NCBI GenBank assembly: GCA_030765055.1
Contig: CM060950.1
Span: forward strand, 16,672,966-16,736,965
From: Mantis religiosa
Lineage: Eukaryota > Arthropoda > Insecta > Mantodea > Mantidae
Direction: 5' to 3'
DNA length: 64,000 bases
This document shows, one piece after another, positions 1 through 10,772 of the stretch; position 1 is the first letter of the stretch; each line of letters starts with the position of its first letter. Both the position numbers and the translations under genes were made by a program. The notes beneath the pieces were generated by a model. That model was not told where the DNA came from. It searched no databases and saw only the letters and a program-made list of their open reading frames with translations.

Positions 1-1049
1 TTAAACGAGTGAGGTTTGATCTCTTCAGAGAAAACATTTCCTATCTTCCATCTGTGCCAATAGTCATGCACTGGCACAACTGGCTAAGAGCAGTTTTTGT
101 GCCATGGAACAAATTTATTCACTTTTAGATGTGTGGTATATGAGTTGGAAGAAAATGATGTGTAACCGATTAACCGGTTCAGTGATGGCCAATTAAACCG
201 TGAATGGGCTGGGAATGGATACCAAATAAGCAGCACAAGATATTTAAATTGTTAAATGCTGTAAAAGCACTTCATAAATATACAACTACAATACTTAAAG
301 TAAGGACTATATTCACAAATTGTTGAAATTTCACCACATTGTTTCAATGTAGCAAAAGCCATTCTTTGTGTCAAATGCACCTAATTTGTGAGTCGTTTTG
401 TGTACACAAGAACAATATGTACATTTAGCCGCATAAGCAAAATTTTTTCCAGTTTAAAGTTTCATGGTTCAGTTTATGCAACCATGCAATTATAGTATAT
501 GTTGTGTCACACAGAAGCTGTAAAGAAAAAACCTTGGCTCTTCTTTCTATTATTATGCGACATGGCGATTTTTTTTCTAAGTCCTTCACACTTTTTGATG
601 TTTTTATATACAACCATGACTTTTAATATAATTTCTCTACTTTTTAGTGCAATTTCGTATTGGAGAGCATTCTTTTAACGTTATTGTTTATTTACTTACT
701 ACGTAATGTAGCCATATTGAAAAATTCAGTGCAGCCAAAATATCCTAGTTTCTCCACTGAGCGCAATGCTGCCAACAGTCTTAATTGTCCCTAAATTACA
801 CTATCTAATCTCTGTTTCATGTAACCTTGCCCCGCTGACATGTAGTGCTCCGCGTACAACAACCTTCCCCCTCACCCTAATTGGCTAATGCTTTCGCGCC
901 ATAGGCGGTGCTAACCCATCACATTTATAACCTGCAGTAAACATCATAATAATTGCCGGGAAGATAGATAAAATCATACAAATAAGAATATAAAGGCATG
1001 CAAAATTACAAGTTTATAATGAAACTGAGCCAGGTGGAACTGAATGAAT
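1..1049. other. AT-rich non-coding stretch
   Basis: I see no credible gene here. The only local structure is a short duplicated motif, AAGTTTATAATGAAA, around 1010-1024 and 1069-1083, next to the transposase relic that follows. Confidence 0.6.
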
Positions 1050-1490
1050 GTGCAATGAAACTGAAACAAGTTTATAATGAAAGGCCTTCGGCCTTTTCCA
1101 CTGGGATTTTTTGAAACCAGCACACATACCTTGCAAAAATGCTTGTCTTTCAGTCTTAAAAGCCGTGTCACGCCATACTTGTCGTGTGTCCTTCATTCAC
1201 CCAAGTCTCGTCAAGAAAGTATATTTTGCGACTTGTATCTCGGTACAGTCTGACTGTCCTTAAATAACGTCTTCGCCACACAGCAATATCGCCCCTGGAG
1301 TGTTAAGTTTTCCTGTTGTCTCAATTTCATGTCGCGATGTTCCTACGGACCTAACACACCTGTAACTTCAGAGCACAGTAGTTCGACTTCTCTCACTGAC
1401 AAAGACGGATTCTTCTCTGTGAGTGCATTAAACACATGCATCACAATTCTTTTTTAGCCACTTTGTAAAGGTTTTCCCTTGCGATGCTTC
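1050..1490 (-). pseudogene. Tc1/mariner-like transposase relic (N-terminal half)
   Basis: Read on the minus strand, this gives fragments of a DDE transposase of the type common in insect genomes. The clearest block is FLDETW (1201-1218), the first catalytic Asp of many IS630/Tc1/mariner enzymes, followed by VNEGHTT and, in another frame, KTERQAFLQG...PSGKGRR down to about 1080. Upstream (1280-1480) there are weaker matches to the helix-turn-helix part. Several frames are needed and stops interrupt each one, so it is dead. The C-terminal half with the remaining catalytic residues is missing after about 1080. The family assignment rests on motif recognition. Confidence 0.6.
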
Positions 1491-1841
1491 AGTGAAAAAC
1501 TGGCGGTAGACATTGCCATTATACATATAATAAGTACACGCGCAATTAACGATCAATAAAATAATTTAGCTCTCGCATTTGGCACATCACAGCTTTGAAT
1601 GGCGATATATGACTAATCCAGTTCAAAACAAGGTCAGTGATAAAAGTCATATAAACAAATATGTCATCACTACCGCTGAAGCACGAGCTATCATGCCATG
1701 TGCTTGAGAGCAAAGGAACCTCCTCTTTACTTCGTTTAACAATTAACATGCATTTCAGATAAGTCAGCTCTGTTGCATAATATATTTAATTCAAACAGTC
1801 ACGAAAATATAAATTTGACAATTCTCTTCCAACATATAAAG
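1491..1841. other. non-coding, nothing recognised
   Basis: AT-rich sequence between the transposase relic and the SINE-like insertion. No supportable feature seen. Confidence 0.5.
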
Positions 1842-1851
1842 ATATATCACC

Positions 1852-2215
1852 GTGGTTCAAATCCCGGCCTTGGCATTGAATTTTTCATGTTGACTCTATC
1901 CATCAAATATCTTAGCCTATATACGGCTAGTGTGGAGAAATGATTAATTTCCATCATTTAACTAAAATAATAACAGTTAAATGATGAAGCCTGGGACTTA
2001 AGTACTTACAATAGTAAGTCGCCACAAACGGTGTATCTCAGATGCGAGAGCCCCTAGTGGTCTACCGGGGAAATATGAGTCAACTGCAGAATTTAATGTC
2101 AGGAAGGCACGTTGGCCATGGTAGCTCAAAGGTTAAGAGCGACTGGATGGAAACCAGGAGATCTGTGGTTCAAATCCCGGCCATGGCATTGAATTTTTCA
2201 TGTTGACTATCCATC
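1852..2215 (+). mobile_element. tRNA-containing SINE-like element, flanked by 10-bp direct repeats
   Basis: This copy starts inside a tRNA-like B box (GTGGTTCAAATCCC at 1852), runs through a body of about 260 bp and ends about 25 bp after a full tRNA-like module (2115-2188). It is flanked by ATATATCACC at 1842-1851 and at 2216-2225, the direct repeat expected from target-primed insertion. It therefore contains one and a part tRNA-like modules, as if copied from a tandem template and 5'-truncated. The body carries landmarks shared by all copies: CCTGGGACTTAAGTACTTAC, GTAAGTCGCCAC and GAGAATTTAATGTCAGGA-like segments. No reading frame is expected. Confidence 0.75.
2115..2188 (+). other. tRNA-like module inside the SINE (not a functional tRNA gene)
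   Basis: The acceptor strands GCCATGG and CCATGGC pair perfectly over 7 bp and are followed by A. The D arm has AGCTC/GAGC with an A-box-like sequence; the anticodon arm is CTGG/CCAG around a loop ATGGAAA (formal anticodon GGA); the B box is GGTTCAAATCC. The T stem is only partly paired. The same module recurs at 6183-6255(-), 7546-7618(-), 7865-7937(-), 10273-10345(-), 10656-10728(+), 15911-15984(-), 17141-17214(-), 19624-19697(-) and 20086-20157(+), so it is a repeat component, probably supplying internal pol III promoter boxes. Confidence 0.75.
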
Positions 2216-2374
2216 ATATATCACCATGTTAAATAACGAACTAATTTTTACTGCACTACAGTCTATACACAACAGCAGCCAATGAGAGGTGATAAGGTCA
2301 TGTGACCGTTAAGAGATATGGGGCAAGCTTACGTGAAACAAGGATTAGTAGACTAACACAAAGTAGTACCTAAA

Positions 2375-2860
2375 TTGCACCTAACTGTAGTCCTCGCCAG
2401 TGTGACTATATTGTTTGTGTGCACATTTGTCACTGGGTCGACAAAGTGCACTGAGTTATTCACTCCTAGGTGCACAGCAAAACCCTCCAGCAATCAACCC
2501 ATACGTGCTCTGCAATTAGACTGTAGAGCGTATTTGCATCCCTTCTGTTGTTGGGGCATATCGTCATCGGCAGCTCATTCCTTCCCATGTCGATCCCTAG
2601 GATCCAGTCAACCTCTACTACACACCCACAATGAAACTTGCGTCATCCTATTTTGCATTCGTCTACTTGAACAACGTGGCCGGGACTGCCAATTTTCCCC
2701 CTTTCACTATACTTGGTGTCATTTGATATGCACACTTCGCAGCAGTAGCCAAACCAGTCCAATACAGTCCGTGTGCTCATACATGTTTCTCCTATGGAGC
2801 ACTCCATTATTGTCATGTCGTAGGATTGCCTATGTGCACAGCAGTGCCTGCACAAACCAT
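2375..2860 (-). pseudogene. Merlin-like (ISXO2/IS1016-type) transposase relic
   Basis: The minus strand encodes pieces of an ISXO2-like DDE transposase, the type carried by Merlin DNA transposons. From the N-terminal side: TRTVLDWFGYCCEVC, then IGSPGHVVQVDECKIG with the first catalytic Asp (about 2646-2690), then after a TGA stop RKFHCG...WILGID, CPNNRRDANTLYSLI (about 2520-2565), VDCW (second Asp region) and, in another frame, NNSVHFVDPVTNVHTNNI (about 2390-2450). Stops and frameshifts separate the blocks. I could not define terminal inverted repeats. The 242-codon plus-strand frame over the same bases is an antisense shadow with a TTG start. Confidence 0.7.
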
Positions 2861-3878
2861 GTTACTTTGCACACGGAGTGCGTCACCTATGTCTGGGGCA
2901 TTTTTGCACAGGTTGACTATAAGTTTTACATATCTTTCTCATGTTGGCTGCAACATGAGAACCGGCTGGTCGTCTGCTTGTGCATACGTATATGTGCACC
3001 TTTGGACAGAAAATATTCTCGCGCCACACAAAAGAAAGTTTCTTCAAAACCTCTCTGTCAGTATTTGTATGTATCTCTTACAATTAGAGTATTTCACAAC
3101 TGAAGTTTATGGTAGTGCTATGTAGCTGTTTTTACTCAATTATTTATACTCTCTTGGAGCTCAGAGTGATTTTTTTTTAGTTATCAGGAGTTAACTGAAT
3201 AGCACATTTGAAATTGTTAAATTTCAGTGTTAACCATGGCTTATGCTAGTAATGTAGCAAATAAATTAGCTTGCATAGGTATTGTACAGGCTTCTGATAT
3301 TAGTTCAGAAAATGTGGAAGACTTTTTACTGTTTGATAGTGATTTGTATACTGATGGCAAGTTTTCGGATTTTGAGGGAAGTATTTAGGATATAGGTAGC
3401 AGTGAGGAAGAAAATTACCCATTTCTTTCAGCTGTTCATGATGAATAAACATTGTAGTGTGGTCAAATAACTCTAACACAAATAAAAATATTTTTACGAG
3501 TATAGTTTGTAGTGTATAGCTAACTTCCGACAGCCAACCAACTAAGATTTTCACTTTCTCTTTTAATTGCTGACTAAGCATCAGTCAATACGGAAACAAA
3601 TATACATGTGAGTAAGATGAAGAAAGCCCTGACCTCTAAAGACAATTTAGTGCCTAAGAGGAGAATTCAGAAGTGGACAGTGTGCATATTATTCGTAAAC
3701 CTACATTAGACACGTACTGATCTATGTATGGAATGCTAGCTACTTCATTTTTTTGGGAAATAACAAGTCAGGTGGTGCAGATCGAGCAGTTCAGGTATTA
3801 CAAGCATATCTCTTTTTACAAAAAACAGTTAAATGGTATAAAAAAGTATTTTTACAGCAGCTGGATATAACCATATAT

Positions 3879-4993
3879 AGGATCTTTCAACAAGAGTGTC
3901 CTATCTTTGAACGTAAATAGAACATGTTCTATAAATGATTGGGGTTTATTTCTTTTTTTATTTTGGAACATTATGTCATTACATGTGGAAGAGAACATCA
4001 GTTAAGTGACCGCTGCGACTTCGTTGGATTCGTGTATACTGTTGACCCATTTTCAGTGATAGAGAACGTAAATTAGGTCCAACTTCACGAATAACATGTG
4101 ATGCTATTCATAAGATCATTTACTGTTTCTGGCTTGTTGGCATGAACTTTAGATTTAACATAACCACACAAGAAGTAATCCAACGGCATTAAATCACATG
4201 ATATTAGGGGCCAGTTAACTTCAACACCACAGAAATAATGAAACCTCTAAACTTCTCCTTCAAAAGATTGCTTTGAGAGCAGTATGACATGTGGCATCAT
4301 CTTGCTGGAACCAGATGTTTCCGAGATCCATACTATCCAACTGAGGCCACAAATAGTCCCTTATATGAGCCCAGTATCTTTCTCCATTGACAGAGTTTCT
4401 TCGTCTTGGGAAAAATATGGACCAATAATGCCACCATACCAAAATCCATACCACACAGTAATCTTTTGGAGATGAAGTGGTCGTTCTTAAATCTACATTG
4501 GATTGTGATTGCACCAAAAGCAGCAGTTTTGTTTGTTAACAAAACCATCCATTCAAAAGTGGTTTTGTAATTGAAGATGATTTTTCAACAAAAATTCAGG
4601 TCAGCTTCCTATTATTCCATAGCCTACTCCGCATATACATGGCACAAACTAGGGTCGTTGGGCTTTACTTCTTGAGTTAACACCATTTTGTAGACGAGCA
4701 ATTTCAGGTCAAGATGCAGAATTCGCCAAGTTGTGATCAGCAAAAGCCCCAATTCTTGCACTCAACAAGCAATTGATTTGTTTCCGTTCTCATGTACACT
4801 CTCACAAATGGTGCCTACCAACAGATGATCCATTTTGATAATAAATTTTCACAATTTGTACACGTTGCTGAGTGATGTAACATTCCATGGCTATTTGTTA
4901 ACTGTTACCACATAAAAAAAATGACTGCTGTAACTCAATAACAGCAGCAACTATCTATCATATGTTAAAGATAGGACACTCCTGTTGAAATTT
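3879..4993 (-). mobile_element. mariner/Tc1-type DNA transposon nested in the piggyBac relic
   Basis: Terminal inverted repeats are visible: CTTTCAACAAGAGTGTCCTA (from 3884) at the left, and at the right the reverse complement of ATTTCAACAGGAGTGTCCTA (to about 4990). Both ends lie near TA dinucleotides, consistent with mariner insertion, but the last few bases of each terminus differ, so the boundaries are approximate. The transposase lies inside on the minus strand. The element interrupts a readable piggyBac C-terminal domain, which resumes after it, so it is the younger insertion. Confidence 0.75.
4010..4720 (-). pseudogene. mariner-type transposase, degenerate
   Basis: The best preserved part is 4260-4520: NSVNGERYWAHIRDYLWPQL, DSMDLGNIWFQQDDATCHTA. 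The QQD-ATCHTA block carries the second catalytic Asp. Further on, in another frame, come WPLISCDLMPLDYFLCGYVKS and HANKPETVNDL, the region of the third catalytic residue and C terminus. Upstream there are KRLLCGMDFGMVALLV-like blocks in a second frame. At least three frames and several stops are involved, so the enzyme is dead. Similar transposases are common in insects. Confidence 0.75.
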
Positions 4994-5320
4994 AGTAATT
5001 TGGAGAGCTCTAAACCTACGCAAGACAATGACTTAACTAGACTTTACGTGTTTATCAACAGCCTGCAGTCTAATTGAACACTATCTTTCAGAGGCCTCTT
5101 CATACTGGGGTAAGAAATCTACCAGCCCAGCAACCATCATACTTGAACACTTCCCTAAAAGAATACCCCCATAGCAAAAATGTCGCACCCATTTCGAAAA
5201 TGTCTTGTGCGCCACAAAATAGAGTTCACAAGGAAACCAGTAAGATTTGTTGTATATGTGAAGATATGCCCTTGTATGTATTAATGTGAGGTGTACCATT
5301 CAAAAAGAAGCCTTCAAAGA

Positions 5321-6159
5321 TAAGTGTTCATCTTTTATGACATTTATTTAAATTAATTTTAAAAGAGAAAAATTAAAATAATAGATGTTAAACAAACATT
5401 AAATGCATGTATACATGGGACATCTATACATGTCCATATCGGTTCTCCTGCATTATAACAAGGACATTATATGACGTCCATATCACTGAAAAATTTGAAA
5501 CAGTTCAGGGTTTATTGCAAAAGAGCTAATTAAAAAGATTTGTCATTCACATCTATAATATAAACTTCCTTGTGTGACACCTCACTAGAAACTTTAACAA
5601 ATCTACTGAGTGAACAACCAAACAAGGAGCAGTATGTCGTAGTGGAAATTAATTTATATCCAGAGCTTAAGACATTTGAGAAAAACAATGGTTTGCAGAA
5701 ACTGTATAAAGTGGCTCAAATCATGGAAGGTAAACAAGTAGGCGCTTAAGAGTGAATAATAATAATAATAATCATCATCATAATAATAAATTTGAGTAAA
5801 GCAATAGTGATTGTCAAATGATGAATACAATACTATGTACAACACATTGGATACATCAAAATGTAAGTGGTTATCATCATATTGTAGTTAATACAAAGCT
5901 ATCATCATATTGTAGTTAATACAAAGCTATGTACAACAGAATGAATATCTTTAAGTACATTAAAATATAATAATAGTCATCCTTAAATGATAAAGAGAAT
6001 GCTATATTCAACAGATTAAGTGCAACTGAAATACAATATTAATGAGTGTATATTACTGTAATTTATTCATAATTTTCGTATGTTGAAAGTGTTATTCGCA
6101 TAGCCATCGAAAAACTCTTGAACCAAATATGGTATTGCAACTAACCAGTTCTATGGATG
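5321..6159. other. AT-rich non-coding stretch with simple and short tandem repeats
   Basis: Contains an (AAT/ATC)n run at about 5757-5790 and a direct duplication of a roughly 30-bp unit, TATCATCATATTGTAGTTAA-TACAAAGC, at about 5873-5930. No gene recognised. Confidence 0.6.
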
Positions 6160-6540
6160 AGTAGAGCCAGAAAAAAATTCAATGACATAGCTGGGATTTC
6201 AACCACGGATCTCCAGTCTCCATCCATTTGCTCTAAACCACTGAGCTACCATGGCCAACAGGCCGACATGACATTAACATGACATTTTTTAGTCTGGCTC
6301 TACTCATTCAAACCTTAGCCTACACACGGCTAGTGTGGAAGAAATGATTTCCATCAATTTACCTATATAACATAGTGGTTTACCTATGAAGCCTGGGACT
6401 TTTAAGTACTTACAGCATAGTAAATCGCCACAAAAGGTGTGTGTCTCATTGTATAAGAGAACCCCTAGTGGTTTACCGGGAAACATATGAGTCAGTTGGA
6501 GAATTTAATGATCAGAAGATCAATGAATACAAATATAAAT
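6160..6540. mobile_element. rearranged copy of the tRNA-containing SINE-like family
   Basis: A minus-orientation tRNA-like module (6183-6255) is followed at about 6285-6320 by the same 3' flank in the opposite orientation: GAGTAGAGCCAGA... on the left mirrors TCTGGCTCTACTC on the right. A plus-oriented body then follows (GGCTAGTGTGGAAGAAATGA, GAAGCCTGGGACTT, AGTAAATCGCCAC, CCCCTAGTGGTTTACCGGGA) up to GAGAATTTAATGA. The copy is thus a head-to-head join of two partial units. I found no clean flanking duplication. Confidence 0.65.
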
Positions 6541-7456
6541 ACATACAGCTATTCTGTATTTGTTTCTACTGAGTTCATACTGTATAACATTAAAGGAAAA
6601 CAAAATCAAAAAATCTGATGTGTTGCAGTTGCATGACTTTCTCTAGTCTTACATGCCATTGTTTTATTGAGAGGCCATGAACCGCATATATAGTCATTGT
6701 TCGCCAGTGCTACAGCATGCATATCTACAGTCCGTAAAAGAAATTCTAAGGACACTTGCAGAAAATTCAAGATGCATAACTCATTTGGTATGAAAATATC
6801 TTAAAGTGTGATGTTGATCAAAAGCGTTAGAGCCTTTATGAAAAAATTGAAACGTTTGAAAAATTTTCTCTTGAAAAGGGTAGCCTGGCATTGGAGGGCT
6901 TTTCTTGAAAATCTTTATCACATCATTGAAAGCTGTTGAACTTAAATACAAAGTTTGGGGTAAACAGAGCTCTCGTTTTTTAGCTTGTCTGTCTGTGTCT
7001 GTGTGCGTGCGTGTGTGTTTAATGCCTTTATTTTTTTTATTCAGGGAACTTCAAAACTAATCTCCAGTGAACTCTTGGTATCAAATTTTTTAGTGACATA
7101 CCATATTTCTCTTACAATGTGTGTAAAGAAATTAAAAATTTATATATTGCCTGTAGGTTTTCCAAACATGACAGTACTGGCAAATTAAAACCAGGTAGCC
7201 TCATTAGGATTTGGTGCAATTTACCTGATTTTTTTTTTTTTTTTTTTTTTTTTGAAGTTTACTGCGGAAACAAAATTAATGATGTATTGCACTTTACTAT
7301 TTACTTCATGGTTTAGTATCCTTTTGCTGCATATTAATGAAATATTTTAACATGCTGCCGTTAAAAGGAGAAAGTCATTTATTTTAGCCATTAAGAATTA
7401 AACAGTGCAAAGACAAAAGTCATTTATTTAGTTATTTATTCGTTCATTCTTATGAA
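6541..7456. other. non-coding, simple repeats only
   Basis: No gene recognised. There is a short TG/CG-rich run at about 6985-7018 and a poly-T run at about 7230-7252. Small frames here lack any recognisable domain. Confidence 0.5.
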
Positions 7457-7471
7457 CATAAAAGACAATAG
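7457..7471. repeat. left flanking direct repeat of the SINE-like array
   Basis: CATAAAAGACAATAG recurs at 10758-10772, immediately outside the other end of the array, which suggests the whole array inserted as one piece. The first few bases (CATAA) also resemble internal sequence of the family, so the true duplication may be 11-15 bp. Confidence 0.6.
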
Positions 7472-8033
7472 AAATTAACTGTTCTTTCACACTAGCCGTG
7501 TGTAGGACGCATTATGAAAGGATAGAGCCAGACTGAAAAATTCAATGCCATAGCCGGGATTTGAACCACGGATCTTCTGGTCTCCATCGAGCTGCTCTAA
7601 CCGTTGAGCTACTATGGCCAACGTGATGATATGACATTAAATTCTCCAACTGACTCGTGTCTTTCCCGGTAAACCACTAGGAGTTCTCATAAACACATGA
7701 GACAACTACCTTAATGGTGACTTTACTATGCTGTTAGTACTTTAAGGCCCGGGTTTTATAGTTCGGACCACTATTAGGTACAATTAATGGAAATTAGTTG
7801 TTCTTTCACACTAGCCGTGTGTAGGACGCACTATGAAAGGATAGAGCCAGACTGAAAAATTCAATGCCATAGCCGGGATTTGAACCAAGGATCTTCTGGT
7901 CTCCATCCAGCCACTCTAACCGTTGAGCTACTATGGCCAACGTGCTGATATGACATTAAATTCCCCAACTGACTCGTGTCTTTCCCGGTAAACCACTAGG
8001 AGTTCTCATAAACACATGAGACAACTACCTTAA

Positions 8034-10017
8034 GGGGGAACGTACGAGAAAATGTTAAAAAAATCTAATTTTTTTTTATTGTTTTGTAAAATAGTATATA
8101 GTGTTAGCTATCAAACACCAAAATATTATGACTGTACGTGATCTGTACGTACCTTGAAAAAATTAAATGCCCTAGTGTTGCATAGTAGCCATGCCCCCTT
8201 CTTTCTTAGCTTTTTCTTCACTCTTTTACAAGATTTTTCCAGTGTATATGGAGAGGCTGATTCTGAGGCTGCTAAAGAAGCTGTTGCTCATAACAGTACA
8301 GAAGAACAAATAATTGGGACTGATCTATGTGTATCATGTGACAATACATGGATGAAACGTGACCACACATCTCTGTATGAAGTTTCAACTGTAATAAGTG
8401 TAGATACAGGTAAAGTTTTAGATTTGCAAGTTATGAGCAAGTTTTGTCATGTGTGTACAAATAGAAAAACAGATAATGGTAAAGAAACTGAAGAAAAATG
8501 GCTGGATATTCACAAGAAAACTTGTTCAAAAAACTTTAATGGCAGTAGTGGTGCAATGGAATCTGCAGGCATGATGATATTTTTTAGGTCACAAGAAAAA
8601 CATTAGGTTAGATATACAAAATATCTAGGTGATGGTGATTCTAGTGCTTTTAAAAGTGTACTAGAGCTACCCATATGGCCCCAATGTAAAAATTGAAAAA
8701 CTTGAATGCATTGGACATATACAGAAGAGAATGCGTGCTCGTCTGAGAAAACTATGTCAGGAGATTAAGGGAAGAAAGCTCAAAGATTGCAAACCTAGTG
8801 GTGGAAAAGGAAGATTGACACAGAAAGAAATAGGTGTACTGCAGAACTACAATGGGCTTGCTATCAGAAGAAACATTGGAGATGTGAAAAATATGCAACG
8901 TGCAGTGTGGGCCACCTATTTTCATACACTGTCTACTAACGAAAACTCACAACATAGTCTTTGTGATGAATCTTGGTGTCCAGTGAAAAGAAATGAGCCA
9001 TATAACCATAGCCATAGTCTTCCATCAGCTGTCTTGGAATCTATAAAGCCCACCTACCAATTCTTAGCACACCCAGACTTGCTAAAAAAAATGTCTCCAT
9101 GAAGAGACACAAAACACAAATGAAAGCCTCAACAGTCTGATGTGGAAAAGGTGTCCCAAAACATTATGTCTTCCATAGTGGTGAAAATTGCTACATTTGA
9201 TGCTGCAATAGTGTTTAATGATGGGAATGTTGGCAGAAAGAAAGTTATGCACCAGTTAGGGTATCAACCTGGTGTGTTTATGGAAACAATTTTGCAGAGT
9301 ATCGACAACATTCCCATCGCTGGTGCAGAAAGAGCTATGGAATTAATGCAGAAAGAAGCCAGACAGAAGAGCAATTTAAAAAGAAAGGCTGAAGAAGACC
9401 AGAAAGAGGATACAGACTATGGATATGGAAAGTTCTGACTTAAAATTAAAAGGCAAACTGAATAATACTTATTGTATTTTTAATTGCCTTTCCCCGTAAC
9501 TTGAATTTTCTACTACTTCAACCCATTTTTCTCTCAAACTACTTCATCTACAGTGATGCAATTTAGCACACAGCTTTCGTATGCCACAATGAACATTTTG
9601 TTGGTTCTAGAATTTAAGATTAAGCTCCAGATGGAATGTGATAATACAAAATATATGAAACTATTTTAATTTTTAAATGATGCATATGATTAGCATTTTT
9701 TTAAAAATTCTATACAGCTTCAATAAGAAATTTAAATCCAACAAATTCATTTTTAGTGTGTTTTAAAATAACATACAAAATTTCAGAAAGATAGCATATG
9801 TGAATTTTGAAAAAAATGGGCTTAAGTTTGTAAATATCTCTGATTATAGAAAAAATATGTAGCATTAGTTATAATCAATGGAAAATTATGAAAAAAAATT
9901 GTGCATATTAACTGTACCATCTTAAATGAGTATACTAAGTTTCAGTTCTCTAACTTGAAAACTTTGGCTGTTATGGCTATTTACCTAAGACCCTGAATAT
10001 TTCCATACGCCCCCCCC
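8034..10017 (+). mobile_element. Kolobok-like DNA transposon with TTAA target duplication
   Basis: This 1984-bp element interrupts a SINE-like unit at ...CAACTACC-TTAA. The same body reads uninterrupted as CAACTACCTTAATGGTGACTT at about 7705 and 10110, so the insertion point is exact: TTAA at 8030-8033 and again at 10018-10021. The ends start GGGGGAACGTACG (left) and, reverse complemented, GGGGGGGGCGTATGG (right), a short imperfect inverted repeat. TTAA targeting plus the Mutator-like transposase inside fits Kolobok; piggyBac also uses TTAA, but the protein is different. Confidence 0.8.
8186..9438 (+). pseudogene. Mutator-like/Kolobok transposase, frameshifted
   Basis: Plus-strand blocks in order: LCVSCDNTWMKRDHTSLYEV with a probable first catalytic Asp (about 8325-8390), DTGKVLDLQVMSKFCHVC with a Cys pair, YLGDGDSSAF with a probable second Asp (about 8620-8655, reached by a frame change), then MRARLRKL...GGKGRLTQKEIGVLQNYNGLAIR, MQRAVWATYFHTLST and WCPVKRNE (8731-9102). 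After a stop, IVVKIATFDAAIVFNDGN, KKVMHQLGYQPG and a basic C terminus follow (9142-9438). The order matches the arthropod transposase family carrying the 'Mutator-like transposase' domain. Two interruptions (about 8607-8730 and 9100-9142) break an otherwise readable protein, so decay is moderate. Confidence 0.75.
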
Positions 10018-10757
10018 TTAATGGTGACTTGTGCTGGTATGACATTAAATTCTCCAACTGACTCGTGTCTTTCCCAGTAAACCACTAGGAGTTCTCATAA
10101 ACACATGAGACAACTACCTTAATGGTGACTTTACTATGCTGTAAGTACTTTAAGGCCCGGGTTTTATAGTTCGGACCACTATTAGGTACAATTAATGGAA
10201 ATTAATTGTTCTTTCACACTAGCCGTGTGTAGGATGCACTATGAAAGGGTAGAGCCAGACTGAAAAATTCAATGCTATAGCCGATATTTGAACCACGGAT
10301 CTTCTGGTCTCCGTCCAGCCGCTCTAACCGTTGAGCTACTATGGCCAACTGATATACATTAAATTCTCCAACTGACTCGTGTCTTTCCCGATAAACCACT
10401 CGCAGTTCTCATAAACACATGAGACAACTACCTTAATGGTGACTTACTATGCTGTAAGTACTTAAGGCCCAGGCTTTATAGTTCGGACCACTATTAGGTA
10501 CAATTAATGGAAATTAATTGTTCTTTCACACGGGCCGTGTGTAGGACGCACTATGAAAGGATAGAGCCAGACTGAAAAATTCAATGCCATAGCCTAGTGG
10601 TTTACCGGGAAAGACACGAGTTAGTTGGAGAATTTAATGTCATATCAGCACGTCGGCCATAGTAGCTCAACGGTTAGAGCGGCTGGACAGAGACCAGAAG
10701 ATCCGTAGTTCAAATCCCAGCTATGGCATTGAATGTTTCAGCCTGGCTCTATCCTTT

Positions 10758-10772
10758 CATAAAAGACAATAG
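10758..10772. repeat. right flanking direct repeat of the SINE-like array
   Basis: Second copy of CATAAAAGACAATAG; partner of 7457-7471. Confidence 0.6.

Larger units (their letters stand above)
3236..5320 (+). mobile_element. piggyBac-like transposase relic, interrupted by a mariner-type element
   Basis: Three collinear plus-strand fragments look like one decayed piggyBac-type transposase. An acidic N-terminal piece starts at ATG 3236 (MAYASNVANKL..., then SDFEGSI, a stop and SSEEENY). A C-terminal domain piece at about 3750-3878 contains SGGADRAVQVLQAY and KTVKWYKKVFLQQLDI, like the conserved VDRxD...KWYKK region of piggyBac proteins. After the inserted element, 4996-5320 continues with LIEHYLSEAS-like sequence and remnants of the cysteine-rich tail (for example KICCICEDMPLYVL). 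The central catalytic domain is missing. Frameshifts occur throughout. Family call moderate. Confidence 0.6.
7472..10757 (-). mobile_element. tandem array of tRNA-containing SINE-like units
   Basis: Three minus-oriented units follow one another with a period of about 315-320 bp, counted without the Kolobok insert. Unit starts GTTCTTTCACACTAGCCGTG are near 7480, 7800 and 10208, and a fourth partial start is near 10522. Each has a tRNA-like module (7546-7618, 7865-7937, 10273-10345) and a shared body ending GTACAATTAATGGAAATTA. The fourth stops at 10600 and joins head-on to a plus-oriented half unit with tRNA module 10656-10728, ending GGCTCTATCCTTT at 10757. Repeats of CATAAAAGACAATAG flank the whole block. 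The subfamily differs from the copies at 1.9, 15.9 and 19.6 kb in its body (TCTGGCTCTATCCTTTCATA). Confidence 0.75.

Noticed and set aside
2375..3103. 242-codon plus-strand frame with a signal-peptide-like start
   Set aside because: It begins at TTG, and the opposite strand carries the Merlin-like transposase motifs, so it is an antisense shadow.
7546..7618. tRNA gene candidates at this and nine other sites
   Set aside because: They recur inside a dispersed repeat, have decayed T stems and lie in SINE-like units, so they are repeat modules rather than tRNA genes.
7472..10757. CRISPR-like regularly spaced repeats
   Set aside because: The units are about 318-bp tandem SINE-like copies in a eukaryotic genome, not short repeats with unique spacers.
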